Part shown: piece by piece, positions 47,976-56,812 of the stretch
Layout of the letters: each line of letters begins with the position of its first letter
How positions within the stretch are numbered: the first letter of the stretch is position 1
From: Marinobacterium sedimentorum
Lineage (GTDB): Bacteria > Pseudomonadota > Gammaproteobacteria > Pseudomonadales > Balneatricaceae
NCBI RefSeq assembly: GCF_024267675.1
Contig: NZ_JALDYX010000009.1
Span: 101,533-165,532 of the forward strand
Length of the DNA stretch: 64,000 nt
Reading direction: 5' to 3'
The notes under the pieces: model-generated
Told to the model about the DNA's origin: nothing
Database searches by the model: none
Seen by the model: only the letters and a program-made list of their open reading frames with translations
Program-made: the position numbers and the translations under genes

Positions 47976-48848
47976 ATGATGGCGAAGAGCTTGCAGGCCG
48001 ACCTGCTGATGCTGCTGGTAACCTTGCTGGCAGCCATGGGTTGGATGTTTTCTCACGAGGCGCTGAACGAGATGCCTCCGCTGGGTTTTATCGGCGTGCG
48101 ATTTTTACTGGCGGGTTTGCTGGTGGGGTTTCTGGGCTGGCATCAGGTGCGGCTTTTGCAATGGCAGGCCTGGCGACGCGCCGGTGCCACCGGTGTGGTC
48201 ATGGGACTCGCCATGCTGTGCTGGATACTGGGGCTGGCCAAGGCCACTCAACTGGGGGTTGGTGCCTTTATTTCCAGTTTGAGTGTTGTGCTGGTACCGG
48301 TGGTCGGCTGGCTGTTTTTTCGCCAGACACCATCGGCCAGCACCTGGGTCGCCCTGCTGGTGGCGACGCTTGGGCTTGGAAGCCTGTCGCTGGAGGCGGG
48401 ACTGAGCTTTGCGCCCTCCGATGGCTACTTTGCGGCGGCGGCGGTGATACTGGCGCTGCATTTCAACCTTAACAGCCGATATGCGCTGAGTATTCCGCCG
48501 GTGGCGCTGACCGGGATTCAGCTCGGCGTCGTTGGCCTGATCGCGTTATTGGCGTCCGGCCTGACCGAGACCTGGGCTCTGCCTATCAGCGGGGTCGGTA
48601 TTGGCTGGCTGCTGGCGAGTATTCTGATCGCGACCAGCCTGCGTTTTTTCCTGCAGATCAAGGCCCAGGGCATGGCGTCCGCCAGCCATGCCGCCATTAT
48701 CATGACACTGGAGCCTGTATGGACGGCGCTGCTGGCCATGCTCTGGCTGCACGAACAGATGAGCCTGCAGCAGCTGATTGGTTGCTCGCTGATTTTTCTG
48801 TCGCTGCTGATCAACCGTTGGCGCTGGTTGTTGCACCGGCCTAGTTAG
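47976..48848 (+). CDS. EamA/DMT-family transporter
   Basis: A 290-residue protein with ten predicted membrane segments in two EamA repeats (first LGFIGVRFLLAGLLVGFLGW; second PVALTGIQLGVVGLIALLASG ... MTLEPVWTALLAMLWLHEQM). This is the drug/metabolite exporter superfamily; the substrate cannot be told from sequence. ATG 47976 is preferred to upstream starts in the same frame. It is convergent with the flavin-reductase-like gene. Confidence 0.88.
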   Translation: MMAKSLQADLLMLLVTLLAAMGWMFSHEALNEMPPLGFIGVRFLLAGLLVGFLGWHQVRLLQWQAWRRAGATGVVMGLAMLCWILGLAKATQLGVGAFISSLSVVLVPVVGWLFFRQTPSASTWVALLVATLGLGSLSLEAGLSFAPSDGYFAAAAVILALHFNLNSRYALSIPPVALTGIQLGVVGLIALLASGLTETWALPISGVGIGWLLASILIATSLRFFLQIKAQGMASASHAAIIMTLEPVWTALLAMLWLHEQMSLQQLIGCSLIFLSLLINRWRWLLHRPS

Positions 48849-48882
48849 GGACTTGGCCGGCCCCGGCGTCGGACGTGCCCGA

Positions 48883-49494
48883 TCAGGACGGTCGGGCGAT
48901 GGAAAAAAGCTCACCCAGGCTTGCGTACTGAGCCCCGCCCAGGCGGGCCAGTGGTTCCAGTGCGGCGGCATCGATGCTGTGGCGACCGTTGTTCTCGCTC
49001 AGAATGTCGTCACTGACGTAGAACTGGCGCACGCGGACGTAGACGATTGCCTGCTCGGCCGGGCCCAGATAATGCACCTCGTGGAATTCACAGTGCATGG
49101 CAATGCCAGTGTCGCTGATGCGTGGCACGCTGCAGCCGGGAAAGTCCGCCAGCTCCAGTTTCAGCGATGCCAGTTCCGACTCGCCGTACTCGAGGCTGGC
49201 GGCGCTGGCGGTCACGGCTGCGGCGTGGTGGCGGGATGGTATCTGGATCACGAAGTCACGCTTGCTGAGAATATTGCGGCGCGAGTCCTTGATCTCGCCG
49301 CCGTCCTTGCGCCCGATCGACAGCATCAGCAGCGGTGGATCGGAGCAGACGGCATTGAAAAACGAAAACGGGGCCAGGTTCAGGCTGTCGTTGTCGTTGC
49401 GGCTCAGAATCCAGGCGATGGGGCGCGGTACCAGGCCCTGTGTGATCAGGTGATAACGGCGGTTGGGCGACAGGGTGTCGAAGTCAAAGATCAT
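48883..49494 (-). CDS. Flavin reductase-like domain protein (FMN-binding split barrel)
   Basis: A 203-residue protein of the flavin reductase/DIM6-NTAB type: YHLITQGLVPRPIAWILSRN, NLAPFSFFNAVCSDPPLLMLSIG, RRNILSKRDFVIQI. It is expected to bind FMN and reduce it or use it in oxygen chemistry. ATG 49494 (MIFDFDTLSPNRRYH) is preferred to the longer frame from 49536. There is no partner monooxygenase gene adjacent. Confidence 0.85.
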   Translation of the reverse strand: MIFDFDTLSPNRRYHLITQGLVPRPIAWILSRNDNDSLNLAPFSFFNAVCSDPPLLMLSIGRKDGGEIKDSRRNILSKRDFVIQIPSRHHAAAVTASAASLEYGESELASLKLELADFPGCSVPRISDTGIAMHCEFHEVHYLGPAEQAIVYVRVRQFYVSDDILSENNGRHSIDAAALEPLARLGGAQYASLGELFSIARPS

Positions 49495-49598
49495 GGGGCG
49501 ACTCGGTGCTGTTGGACGTTGGGGTGCCGGGCGCAATGGCGGCTGTGTACGGCACAGGCCAGCGTCAGCTTAGGGGCTTTGAGCGGTGTCGGCAACCG

Positions 49599-50393
49599 CT
49601 AGAGCACCAGCGCCCGGTATACCTGGTTCGACAGCTGTGACAGGCGGGCCTGATCGATGCGCCCGCTCAGGCTGTAGCCCCAGTGTCCGTCAACCCAGTA
49701 GAAAGTCGAGACGCCCCTGTGCTCACTGAACAGGAAGCTGCTGGGCTGACTGTCGGCCGCCGCGGCAATGTACAGGGTGATACGTTCGCCACCGGCATCC
49801 TGATACATCAGTTGGGCTGCAGGGCCGTCTGGGGCCGGCAGCAGGCGCCCGCCGAGTAACTGGAAGCCAAGTCCGCTGAGATCGGGTGCTGCCAGCGGGC
49901 GGTCCAGTCGTTTGGATAGCCATTTCAGCAGGTGCGCCTGCTCCTGCTCGCCAACCTCGACGGGGTGGCGCACCTCCACGCTGTAAAGCGCATGGGCCTG
50001 GAGGGCGCTCTGGACAAAGGCGGGCCGGCTTGCAGGCTGCGTGGGAACTGTGGCCCAGAAGGGGATCAGCAGCGCGCTGCAGACTGAACCCAGGGCAAAA
50101 GCTGTCAGGGTTGGCAGTACTGGCCAGCGCCGCCAGGGCCGGGCAGGCGGCGCCTGACGGGGCCTCAGCGCGTAGTCGTCCAGGCTGCGCTGATGATGTA
50201 CCGGATCGAGCTGCGCCAGCAGCCGTTGATCCTGTTGCAGTGGGTGCCAGTAGGCCGCCTGCTGCGGATGCTGGCTCAGCCAGTCATCGATCCTGCGCTG
50301 CTGTGTATCTGGCAGGCGTGCCGTCAGCCACAGCTCCATCTGGTCGGCATCGAAGGGCTGGCCTGTGCGCGGGCTTTCATTTGAGGTACTCAT
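49599..50393 (-). CDS. Transmembrane anti-sigma factor-like protein
   Basis: A 264-residue protein. A cytosolic N-terminal region (~90 residues, FecR-like, QMELWLTARLPDTQQRRIDDWLSQHP) is followed by one membrane segment (PTLTAFALGSVCSALLIPFW, about residues 93-112) and a periplasmic domain. Its ATG overlaps the sigma gene stop as ATGA, the usual sigma/anti-sigma coupling. It would hold the ECF sigma factor inactive until an envelope signal appears. No zinc-finger (HxxxCxxC) motif is visible. Confidence 0.82.
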   Translation of the reverse strand: MSTSNESPRTGQPFDADQMELWLTARLPDTQQRRIDDWLSQHPQQAAYWHPLQQDQRLLAQLDPVHHQRSLDDYALRPRQAPPARPWRRWPVLPTLTAFALGSVCSALLIPFWATVPTQPASRPAFVQSALQAHALYSVEVRHPVEVGEQEQAHLLKWLSKRLDRPLAAPDLSGLGFQLLGGRLLPAPDGPAAQLMYQDAGGERITLYIAAAADSQPSSFLFSEHRGVSTFYWVDGHWGYSLSGRIDQARLSQLSNQVYRALVL

Positions 50394-50887
50394 TGCTGTT
50401 CCCGGTAGCGGTGGTCGTCGGCCTGCTCGAGCAGTTTCCGCAGTTTTTGGCGTGCCCGGTGCAGCCGGGACATCACTGTACCCAGCGGTAGATCCAGAAT
50501 ATGGGCAACCTGTTCGTAACTGAAGCCCGCCTGGGCCACGAGCAGCAGCAGTGAACGGTCATCCACCGACAGGTATTGCAATGCCCGGTGCAGGCCGGCG
50601 CAGGGCCCGTCAGGGGGCTGCTCCACCGGGTCGCCATAGAGCGAAACCAGGCTTGGAAAGTGCTTCTCGCGGGTTTTGCCCTGCTGCACCAGGTTAATGA
50701 AATTGTTGTGCATAATGCTGAAAAGCCAGGGGCGGCGTTTGCTGCGTCGCAGCCACAGCGGCATGTTCGCCAGTGCGGACAGCAGGGTTTCCTGCACCAG
50801 GTCCTCCGCATCATTTGGGGCGTAGAGCAGCGAGCGGGCGTAGCGGCGCAGATCTGGCAAATGTTCTACAAGGTCATTCTTGTTCAC
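50390..50887 (-). CDS. ECF-type RNA polymerase sigma factor
   Basis: A 165-residue sigma factor with region 2 (RRYARSLLYAPNDAEDLVQETLLSAL ... WLFSIMHNNFINL) and region 4 (RSLLLLVAQAGFSYEQVAHILDLPLGTVMSRLHRAR). GTG 50887 is taken as the start, with AAGGA about 10 bases upstream. The same frame runs on for 41 codons, but that extension is encoded by an inserted MITE-like element. The pair with the anti-sigma gene is complete. The small secreted protein at 51.1-51.5 kb is a candidate target. Confidence 0.9.
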   Translation of the reverse strand: MNKNDLVEHLPDLRRYARSLLYAPNDAEDLVQETLLSALANMPLWLRRSKRRPWLFSIMHNNFINLVQQGKTREKHFPSLVSLYGDPVEQPPDGPCAGLHRALQYLSVDDRSLLLLVAQAGFSYEQVAHILDLPLGTVMSRLHRARQKLRKLLEQADDHRYREQQ

Positions 50888-50912
50888 GCTGTGCAGTCCT
50901 TGGAGCGGCAGG

Positions 50913-51081
50913 CTAGCAGCCTGTCGGGCTTGGCCGGTCGTAGCGAGGGAAAATCCGTTTTGAGGCAGTTTTTGAGCTATTTTGAGGCGAATAGTGGTTC
51001 TATTTAACAAAAAAGAGAACGAAAAATGACCAAAGGCGGCTTTCCCGCAGTAGATCAGTGTTAAGTCCGACAGGCTGCTAG
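50913..51081. mobile_element. MITE-like non-autonomous element, second full copy
   Basis: A 169-bp element with the same perfect 15-bp terminal repeats as the copy at 14177-14347: CTAGCAGCCTGTCGG (50913-50927) and CCGACAGGCTGCTAG (51067-51081). The interior is nearly identical, with a few substitutions and short length differences in A runs. It begins 25 bases upstream of the sigma gene start, so it separates the gene from its ancestral promoter or supplies part of a new one. Confidence 0.82.
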
Positions 51082-51126
51082 GGCCCTGCCGCTGGCGTGA
51101 TCAGTCAGGCACTGTCGGCCGACGGA

Positions 51127-51498
51127 TCAGGGGCGAGCCAGGTGCCAGACATCCTTGAGGCCGTCACCGGTGATGTCGCCTGCGTGCTGGTCCTTGACGA
51201 AACCATAGAGTGGTGCGCCTTTGTAGGTCCACTGCAGGCTGCCGTCGCTACGCTCGCTAATGCTGAAGTCGCCGTCAGCTTCGGCGCCGGCTTCAGCCAG
51301 CAGCGGCGGCCAGTTCTGGGCGCAGGCGTCATAGCAGGCTGACAGGCCGTTAGTGTCCTTGTCAAAGGTATAGAGGCTCATGCCCTGAGCGTCGGTGAGG
51401 ATCTCGCCCTTGGTGCTGTCGCCGGTCATGGCAGGAGCGGCGAACAGCGGGGCGCTGATGAGCAGGGACAGTGCGGTAGCCAGGGTGAGTTTACGCAT
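51127..51498 (-). CDS. Small secreted protein of the COG4315 (YxFxxD motif) type
   Basis: A 123-residue protein with a signal peptide (MRKLTLATALSLLISAPLFA, cleavage after AFA/LFA) and two copies of the family pattern, GMSLYTFDKDTNG...C...C..WPPL and GAPLYGFVKDQHAGDITGDG...WH. Members are secreted or lipid-anchored; the function is unknown, though they often sit beside ECF sigma/anti-sigma genes, as here. There is no lipobox Cys after the signal, so it is probably soluble in the periplasm. ATG 51498 is preferred to 51537. Confidence 0.85.
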   Translation of the reverse strand: MRKLTLATALSLLISAPLFAAPAMTGDSTKGEILTDAQGMSLYTFDKDTNGLSACYDACAQNWPPLLAEAGAEADGDFSISERSDGSLQWTYKGAPLYGFVKDQHAGDITGDGLKDVWHLARP

Positions 51499-51678
51499 GT
51501 TGAACGATTCCTTCAGTAGTTGGGTCTTCACACTCATAAACAGTTGAAAGATGTTTTTATTCCCAGGGGCTGCAAATATTTTTCAAGACGTTGCGCAGTC
51601 GCGCTTGTGTTTGCGAGACTGGCGCCGTTCAGTGACAGGCGCAGCGGTGCTGCGCATCACTCTAAAGGGAGAAACCCC

Positions 51679-52506
51679 ATGTCCGAGTCAGCGCTGCGTC
51701 TGCTGATTTTTGTGGCTGTCTTTGCGCTGGTGGCGCTCTGTGAGCATGCCTGGCCCAGGCGCGCCCGTCGACAGTCCAGAGGTACACGCTGGGGCATCAA
51801 TCTGGGCCTGCTGGGCATCGATATACTGGCGCAGCGCCTTACTCTGGGGGCGGCAGCCCTGGGAATGGCCGTTTACGCCCAGGCGCAGGGCTGGGGGCTG
51901 TTCAATCTGCAGGCATGGTCCGCGTGGCTGAGCGCGGTGGCGGGTTTCCTGTTGCTGGATCTGGCGATCTACCTGCAGCACCGGCTGTTTCATGCTGTGC
52001 CTCTGTTCTGGCGCCTGCATCGGGTGCACCACACGGATCTGGATCTTGATCTGTCCAGCGGTTTTCGGTTTCACCCGCTGGAGATTCTGCTGTCGCTGCT
52101 GTACAAGGTCGCGCTGGTGGCGGTGTTGGGCATCAGCCCGGTCGTGGTGCTGGTGTTCGAGGCGACGCTCAGTGCCGCGGCGCTGTTTAATCATGCCAAC
52201 CTGCGTTTGCCCGCTAAACTGGATGCGGGCCTGCGCTGGCTGATCGTGACACCGGACATGCATCGGGTACACCACTCGGTGATTGCGGCAGAAACCAACA
52301 GCAACTACGGCTTCTTTATGTCGCTGTGGGATCGTCTGCTGGGCAGCTACTGCGCCCAGCCGTCTGCCGGGCACCTGGGCATGACGATAGGTCTGCGTGA
52401 ATATCAGCGCGAAGACAGGCTCGGTCTGATGCAGCTGGTGCTTATTCCGTTCAGAACGCCTGGAGCTGAGAGCTCGCATTCGGCTGGCAAGGTGGATACG
52501 CGCTAA
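51679..52506 (+). CDS. Sterol desaturase / fatty acid hydroxylase superfamily protein
   Basis: A 275-residue integral membrane di-iron enzyme. The histidine clusters are HRLFH (about residue 108), HRVHH (about 121) and HRVHHS (about 200), plus His in FNHANL. At least four membrane segments. The substrate could be a fatty acid, sterol-like lipid or carotenoid; the sequence does not say. AAAGGGAG precedes ATG 51679. It is divergent from the COG4315 gene. Confidence 0.88.
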   Translation: MSESALRLLIFVAVFALVALCEHAWPRRARRQSRGTRWGINLGLLGIDILAQRLTLGAAALGMAVYAQAQGWGLFNLQAWSAWLSAVAGFLLLDLAIYLQHRLFHAVPLFWRLHRVHHTDLDLDLSSGFRFHPLEILLSLLYKVALVAVLGISPVVVLVFEATLSAAALFNHANLRLPAKLDAGLRWLIVTPDMHRVHHSVIAAETNSNYGFFMSLWDRLLGSYCAQPSAGHLGMTIGLREYQREDRLGLMQLVLIPFRTPGAESSHSAGKVDTR

Positions 52507-53027
52507 CCGCCTCAGGCTGTATTTTTGTACAGAGGGCGCGGCGAACAGTTGTGCCTGCGGCGGAGTTTAAGTGACAGCTATTGGTTGCTATTTGTACAGT
52601 CAGCGCCGCGGCGCGCATTGTGCAAATGCGTAATTATAGAGTGTTATTTGTACAGTCGTTCCCTGGGCTGGCGAGCTGCATATCTGGCCGTATTGTAAAG
52701 CAGTTTTTTTATATAAATTTACCGGCGCGGCAATTTGAACACAGCTCCCGGAGTAGCGGCTTTTGGGGCCTTTAACGGCCCCGGCTACACAGAATACTTG
52801 GCTAAATCAAGAGTTGAAAAAAAACGGTTTGTATCTATATTTAGTGCCAATTAATCCAGCGTCCACTATATGTAGTGTTTCATCTGCGGCGATCCCACAG
52901 TTGAAACTGGCTTTGCTGTTGCCTGAATTCACCTTTGAGGCTTGCCCTCTATGTTGTATTGGCAGTGGCTTTTGTGCGACGAACTGGCGCTCAAACGACA
53001 GACATAACATCCAGGAGTAGGCGACGG
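52507..53027. other. Intergenic region ahead of nrdA (521 bp) with TTTGTACAG repeats
   Basis: The left half has three copies of TTTGTACAG (52524-52532, 52591-52599 and 52649-adjacent, i.e. 52647-52655). Two of them are extended to a shared 13-mer TATTTGTACAGTC at 52589-52601 and 52645-52657, 56 bases apart. A GCGCCGCGGCGCGC palindrome lies between the two 13-mers. The right half holds the nrdA promoter and NrdR boxes. No gene is supported; the open frame upstream of 53028 has no ribosome site. Confidence 0.6.
52814..52877 (+). promoter_or_regulatory. nrdAB promoter with two NrdR boxes
   Basis: NrdR-type boxes TATCTATATTTAGTG (52832-52846) and CCACTATATGTAGTG (52863-52877) share the CTATATnTAGTG core. 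They lie exactly 31 bases apart start to start, the usual three-turn spacing. A sigma-70-like promoter, TTGAAA (52814-52819), 16 bases, TATATT (52836-52841), overlaps the first box. This predicts repression of nrdAB by NrdR when dATP is high. nrdR itself is not in the window. Confidence 0.85.
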
Positions 53028-55289
53028 ATGCAGCAAGATTTGATGGTTACAAAACGGGATGGTCGACGGGAAACAATCGATCTTGAGAAAATTCACCGTG
53101 TCGTAATCTGGGCTGCCCAGGGCCTGGACAATGTGTCCCCGTCCGAAGTCGAGCTCAAGGCCCATCTGCAGTTTTATGATGGCATCAAAACCTCCGATAT
53201 CCACGAGACGCTGATCAAGTCGGCGGCTGACCTTATTTCGGAAACGGCGCCGGACTATCAGTACCTGGCGGCACGCCTGGCCATCTTCCATCTGCGCAAG
53301 CGCGCCTTTGGCGTCTTCGAGCCGCCGCACCTGCAGGAACATGTCGCCCGCATGGTGGAGAGCAAACGCTACGACCGTCACCTGCTGGAAGACTACAGCG
53401 CGCAGGACTGGGATGAGCTGAACAGCTACCTGGTGCACGATCGCGACATGAATTTCAGCTACGTGGCCGTGAAGCAGCTGGAAGGCAAATACCTGGTGCA
53501 GAACCGGGTTACCGGTGATATCTACGAAAGCCCGCAGATCCTTTATATGCTGGTGGCTGCCTGCCTGTTTGCCAACTACCCGGCGGAGACACGACTGGAT
53601 TACGTGCGTCGTTTCTATGATGCCACCTCGCTGTTCAAGCTTTCACTGCCGACGCCGATCATGGCCGGTGTGCGTACCCCCACGCGCCAGTTCAGCTCCT
53701 GCGTGCTGATCGAGTGCGATGACAGCCTGGACTCGATCAACGCCACCGCCGGTGCCATCGTCAAGTATGTGTCCCAGCGCGCCGGTATCGGCATCAACGC
53801 CGGCCAGATCCGCGCCATCGGCAGCCCGATTCGTAACGGTGAAGCCTTTCACACCGGTTGCATTCCGTTCTACAAGCATTTCCAGACCGCGGTGAAGTCC
53901 TGCTCCCAGGGCGGCGTACGCGGCGGCGCGGCGACACTGTTCTACCCGCTGTGGCACCTGGAAGTGGAGTCGCTGCTGGTACTCAAGAACAACCGCGGCG
54001 TTGAAGAGAACCGGGTGCGCCATATCGACTACGGCGTGCAGCTCAACAAGCTGATGTATCAGCGCCTGATCAAGGGTGAAAACCTGACCCTGTTCAGCCC
54101 GCACGAAGTGCCGGGCCTGTACGATGCCTTCTTTGCCGACCAGGTCGAATTCGAGCGTCTGTATGTGCAGTACGAACAGGATCCGTCGATCCGCAAGAAG
54201 ACCATCAAGGCGGTCGAGCTGTTTGGTCTGCTGGCATCGGAGCGTGCCTCCACTGGCCGTATCTACATCCAGAACGTCGATCACTGCAATACCCACAGCC
54301 CGTTCGATCCCAAGGTTGCACCGGTAAAACAGTCCAACCTCTGTCTGGAAATTGCACTGCCTACCAAGCCGCTGCGTGATGTGAACGATCCGAACGGCGA
54401 GATTGCCCTCTGTACCCTGTCGGCCTTCAACCTGGGTGCGCTGGCCAACCTCGACGAGCTGGAAAACCTGTCCGACCTGATCGTGCGGGCACTGGATAAC
54501 CTGCTGGATTACCAGGACTACCCGATTCTGGCGGCCCACAATGCCACCAACTGGCGTCGTACCCTGGGCGTGGGCGTCACCAACTTTGCCTACTATCTGG
54601 CCAAGAACGGCGTGCGCTATTCCGATGGCTCGGCCAATGGTCTGGTGCACCGCACTTTCGAGGCGATCCAGTACTACCTGCTCAAGGCCTCTAACCAGCT
54701 GGCCAAGGAGCGTGGCGCCTGCCCGAAATTTGATGAGACGACCTACGCCAAGGGTCTGCTGCCGATCGATACCTACAAGCGCGAGATCGACGAGTTCTGC
54801 GACGAGCCACTGCATTACTTCTGGGAGACGCTGCGTGAAGACATCAAGGAATTCGGCCTGCGCAACAGCACCCTGACCGCGCTGATGCCCTGCGAAACCT
54901 CGTCGCAGATCACCAACTCCACCAACGGTATTGAGCCGCCCCGCGGCTTTGTATCGGTGAAGGCGAGCAAGGACGGCATCATGAAACAGGTGGTGCCGGA
55001 GTATCTGGAGCTCAAGCAGCACTATGAGCTGCTCTGGACCATCCCGAACAATGAAGGCTACCTGCAGCTGGTGGGTATCATGCAGAAGTTTGTCGATCAG
55101 GCGATTTCTTCCAACACCAACTACGATCCCAGCAAGTTCCCGGGTGACAAGGTGCCGATGAAGCAGCTGCTTAAAGACCTGCTCACCGCCTACAAATACG
55201 GCGTCAAGACGCTGTACTACCACAATACCCGCGATGGTGCTTCCGATGGCCAGGATGACGGCTGTGAAGGCGGCGCCTGCAAGCTGTAA
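53028..55289 (+). CDS. nrdA: Ribonucleoside-diphosphate reductase class Ia, alpha subunit
   Basis: A 753-residue large subunit. The N-terminal ATP-cone spans residues ~5-95 (VTKRDGRRETIDLEKIHRVV). Active-site residues are visible: Cys in FSSCVLIECDD, the NLCLEIALPT motif (Asn, radical Cys, Glu), the redox-partner Cys in ALCTLSAFNLG, and the C-terminal CEGGACKL cysteine pair. It makes deoxyribonucleotides with NrdB. ATG 53028 follows AGGAG by 10 bases; frames extending upstream are not supported. Confidence 0.97.
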   Translation: MQQDLMVTKRDGRRETIDLEKIHRVVIWAAQGLDNVSPSEVELKAHLQFYDGIKTSDIHETLIKSAADLISETAPDYQYLAARLAIFHLRKRAFGVFEPPHLQEHVARMVESKRYDRHLLEDYSAQDWDELNSYLVHDRDMNFSYVAVKQLEGKYLVQNRVTGDIYESPQILYMLVAACLFANYPAETRLDYVRRFYDATSLFKLSLPTPIMAGVRTPTRQFSSCVLIECDDSLDSINATAGAIVKYVSQRAGIGINAGQIRAIGSPIRNGEAFHTGCIPFYKHFQTAVKSCSQGGVRGGAATLFYPLWHLEVESLLVLKNNRGVEENRVRHIDYGVQLNKLMYQRLIKGENLTLFSPHEVPGLYDAFFADQVEFERLYVQYEQDPSIRKKTIKAVELFGLLASERASTGRIYIQNVDHCNTHSPFDPKVAPVKQSNLCLEIALPTKPLRDVNDPNGEIALCTLSAFNLGALANLDELENLSDLIVRALDNLLDYQDYPILAAHNATNWRRTLGVGVTNFAYYLAKNGVRYSDGSANGLVHRTFEAIQYYLLKASNQLAKERGACPKFDETTYAKGLLPIDTYKREIDEFCDEPLHYFWETLREDIKEFGLRNSTLTALMPCETSSQITNSTNGIEPPRGFVSVKASKDGIMKQVVPEYLELKQHYELLWTIPNNEGYLQLVGIMQKFVDQAISSNTNYDPSKFPGDKVPMKQLLKDLLTAYKYGVKTLYYHNTRDGASDGQDDGCEGGACKL

Positions 55290-55383
55290 TACCTGCGTTC
55301 AGAAATATCGGGCGCGGCCGCTGTCATCCTGATGGCGGCCGCGGCCTGTCCGGTTGTCGCTCTTTCGGAGTTTTAAGGACTTA

Positions 55384-56514
55384 ATGGCTTACTCCACGTT
55401 TAATACGTCTTCCCACGATGCTACGCTCGAACCGATGTTTTTCGGTCGCAGTGTCAATGTTGCCCGCTATGACAAGCAGAAATTCCCGATCTTCGAAAAG
55501 CTGATCGAGAAGCAGTTGTCGTTTTTCTGGCGTCCCGAGGAGGTCGACCTGTCGACCGACCGCAAGGACTTCATGGCGATGCCAGAACATGAGAAGCATA
55601 TCTTCCTCAGCAATCTGAAATACCAGACATTGCTGGATTCAGTGCAGGGGCGTTCGCCCAATATCGCCTTTTTGCCGGTGGTGTCCTTGCCCGAGCTGGA
55701 AACCTGGTTTGAAACCTGGGCCTTCAGCGAAACCATTCACAGCCGTTCCTACACCCATATCATCCGCAATATCATTACCGAGCCTTCGCTGGTGTTCGAT
55801 CAGATCGTCACCAACCAGGAAATCGTCAAGCGCGCTGAGTCTGTTACGCGGCTGTACGACAGGTTCATTGCGCTGGTGCAGGTCTATGGCATTTATGGCG
55901 CGGGCGTGCACGAGATCAAGGGCAAGCAGGTGGATGCCACACTGCGCAATCTCAAGCGCACCTTGTACCTGACGCTGGTGTCGGTCAACGTGCTGGAAGC
56001 CATTCGCTTCTACGTCAGCTTTGCCTGTTCCTTTGCGTTTGCCGAGCGGGCCATCATGGAAGGCAACGCCAAGATCATCAAACTGATCGCACGGGATGAG
56101 GCCCTGCACCTGACCGGCACTCAGCACATGCTGAACCTGATGGCCAGCGGTGCCGATGACCCTGAGATGAAGGAAGTGGCCGTAGAGTGCCGCGAAGAGG
56201 CGCTGAAAATTTTCGCCGAAGCGGCGCAGCAGGAAAAGGACTGGGCACAGTACCTGTTCCGTGACGGCTCCATGATTGGTCTGAACGCCAAGATTCTCAG
56301 CGACTATGTCGAGTACATCACCAATGTGCGGATGAAAGCGCTGGGCTTTGAGGAAATGTTCAAGACGCAGCAGAACCCGTTGCCCTGGATGAATGCCTGG
56401 CTGGTGAGTGACAACGTCCAGGTAGCGCCTCAGGAGTCGGAAATCAGCTCTTACCTGGTCGGGCAGATTGACAATGAGGTGGGAGACGGCGATTTCGACG
56501 ACTTTGACTTCTAA
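55384..56514 (+). CDS. nrdB: Ribonucleoside-diphosphate reductase class Ia, beta subunit
   Basis: A 376-residue di-iron radical subunit. The block [21 protein letters not shown] holds the ligand Glu and His and the radical Tyr; further ligands are in [24 protein letters not shown] and [14 protein letters not shown]. The acidic C-terminal tail ending DFDDFDF docks to NrdA. ATG 55384 has AAGGA just upstream; 55354 is a weaker alternative. It is in operon with nrdA and yfaE. Confidence 0.97.
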   Translation: MAYSTFNTSSHDATLEPMFFGRSVNVARYDKQKFPIFEKLIEKQLSFFWRPEEVDLSTDRKDFMAMPEHEKHIFLSNLKYQTLLDSVQGRSPNIAFLPVVSLPELETWFETWAFSETIHSRSYTHIIRNIITEPSLVFDQIVTNQEIVKRAESVTRLYDRFIALVQVYGIYGAGVHEIKGKQVDATLRNLKRTLYLTLVSVNVLEAIRFYVSFACSFAFAERAIMEGNAKIIKLIARDEALHLTGTQHMLNLMASGADDPEMKEVAVECREEALKIFAEAAQQEKDWAQYLFRDGSMIGLNAKILSDYVEYITNVRMKALGFEEMFKTQQNPLPWMNAWLVSDNVQVAPQESEISSYLVGQIDNEVGDGDFDDFDF

Positions 56515-56545
56515 CCGCGTTATGCCTGCAGACAAGGAGCGAGCC

Positions 56546-56812
56546 ATGGCCGGGATTCCGCGTATCAAGGTCAGCAACTATCCCACCTTCTATTACCAGT
56601 ACGAGTTTTCGCTGCTGGATGCACTGGAGGCGCAGGAGATTCCGGCGCCCTATAGCTGTAGAGGCGGGTACTGCGGAACCTGCAAGGTGCGTCTGCTCGA
56701 TGGTGAGGTGGAAACCGTACAGGATTGTCTGGTCGACCTGCACGACGATGAAATCCTCACCTGCTGCTGCAAACCCAAAACGCATATCGAGATAGAGCTT
56801 CCGTCGGAATAA
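56546..56812 (+). CDS. yfaE: YfaE-type [2Fe-2S] ferredoxin for NrdB maintenance
   Basis: An 88-residue plant-type ferredoxin. Cluster ligands lie in SCRGGYCGTC (C-x4-C-x2-C) and the fourth in LTCCCKPK. In E. coli YfaE reduces the NrdB di-iron centre to restore the tyrosyl radical, and the gene order nrdA-nrdB-yfaE is conserved. ATG 56546 has AAGGAG 6 bases upstream. The gene's 3' half is repeated in tandem directly behind the stop codon. Confidence 0.94.
   Translation: MAGIPRIKVSNYPTFYYQYEFSLLDALEAQEIPAPYSCRGGYCGTCKVRLLDGEVETVQDCLVDLHDDEILTCCCKPKTHIEIELPSE

Noticed and set aside
50390..51010. 206-residue version of the ECF sigma factor
   Set aside because: The N-terminal 41 residues are translated from the inserted MITE-like element and do not belong to sigma region 2; the GTG at 50887 has a good ribosome site.
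52773..52790. GGGGCC/GGCCCC hairpin ahead of nrdA as a terminator
   Set aside because: No T run follows the stem on either strand, so intrinsic termination is not supported.
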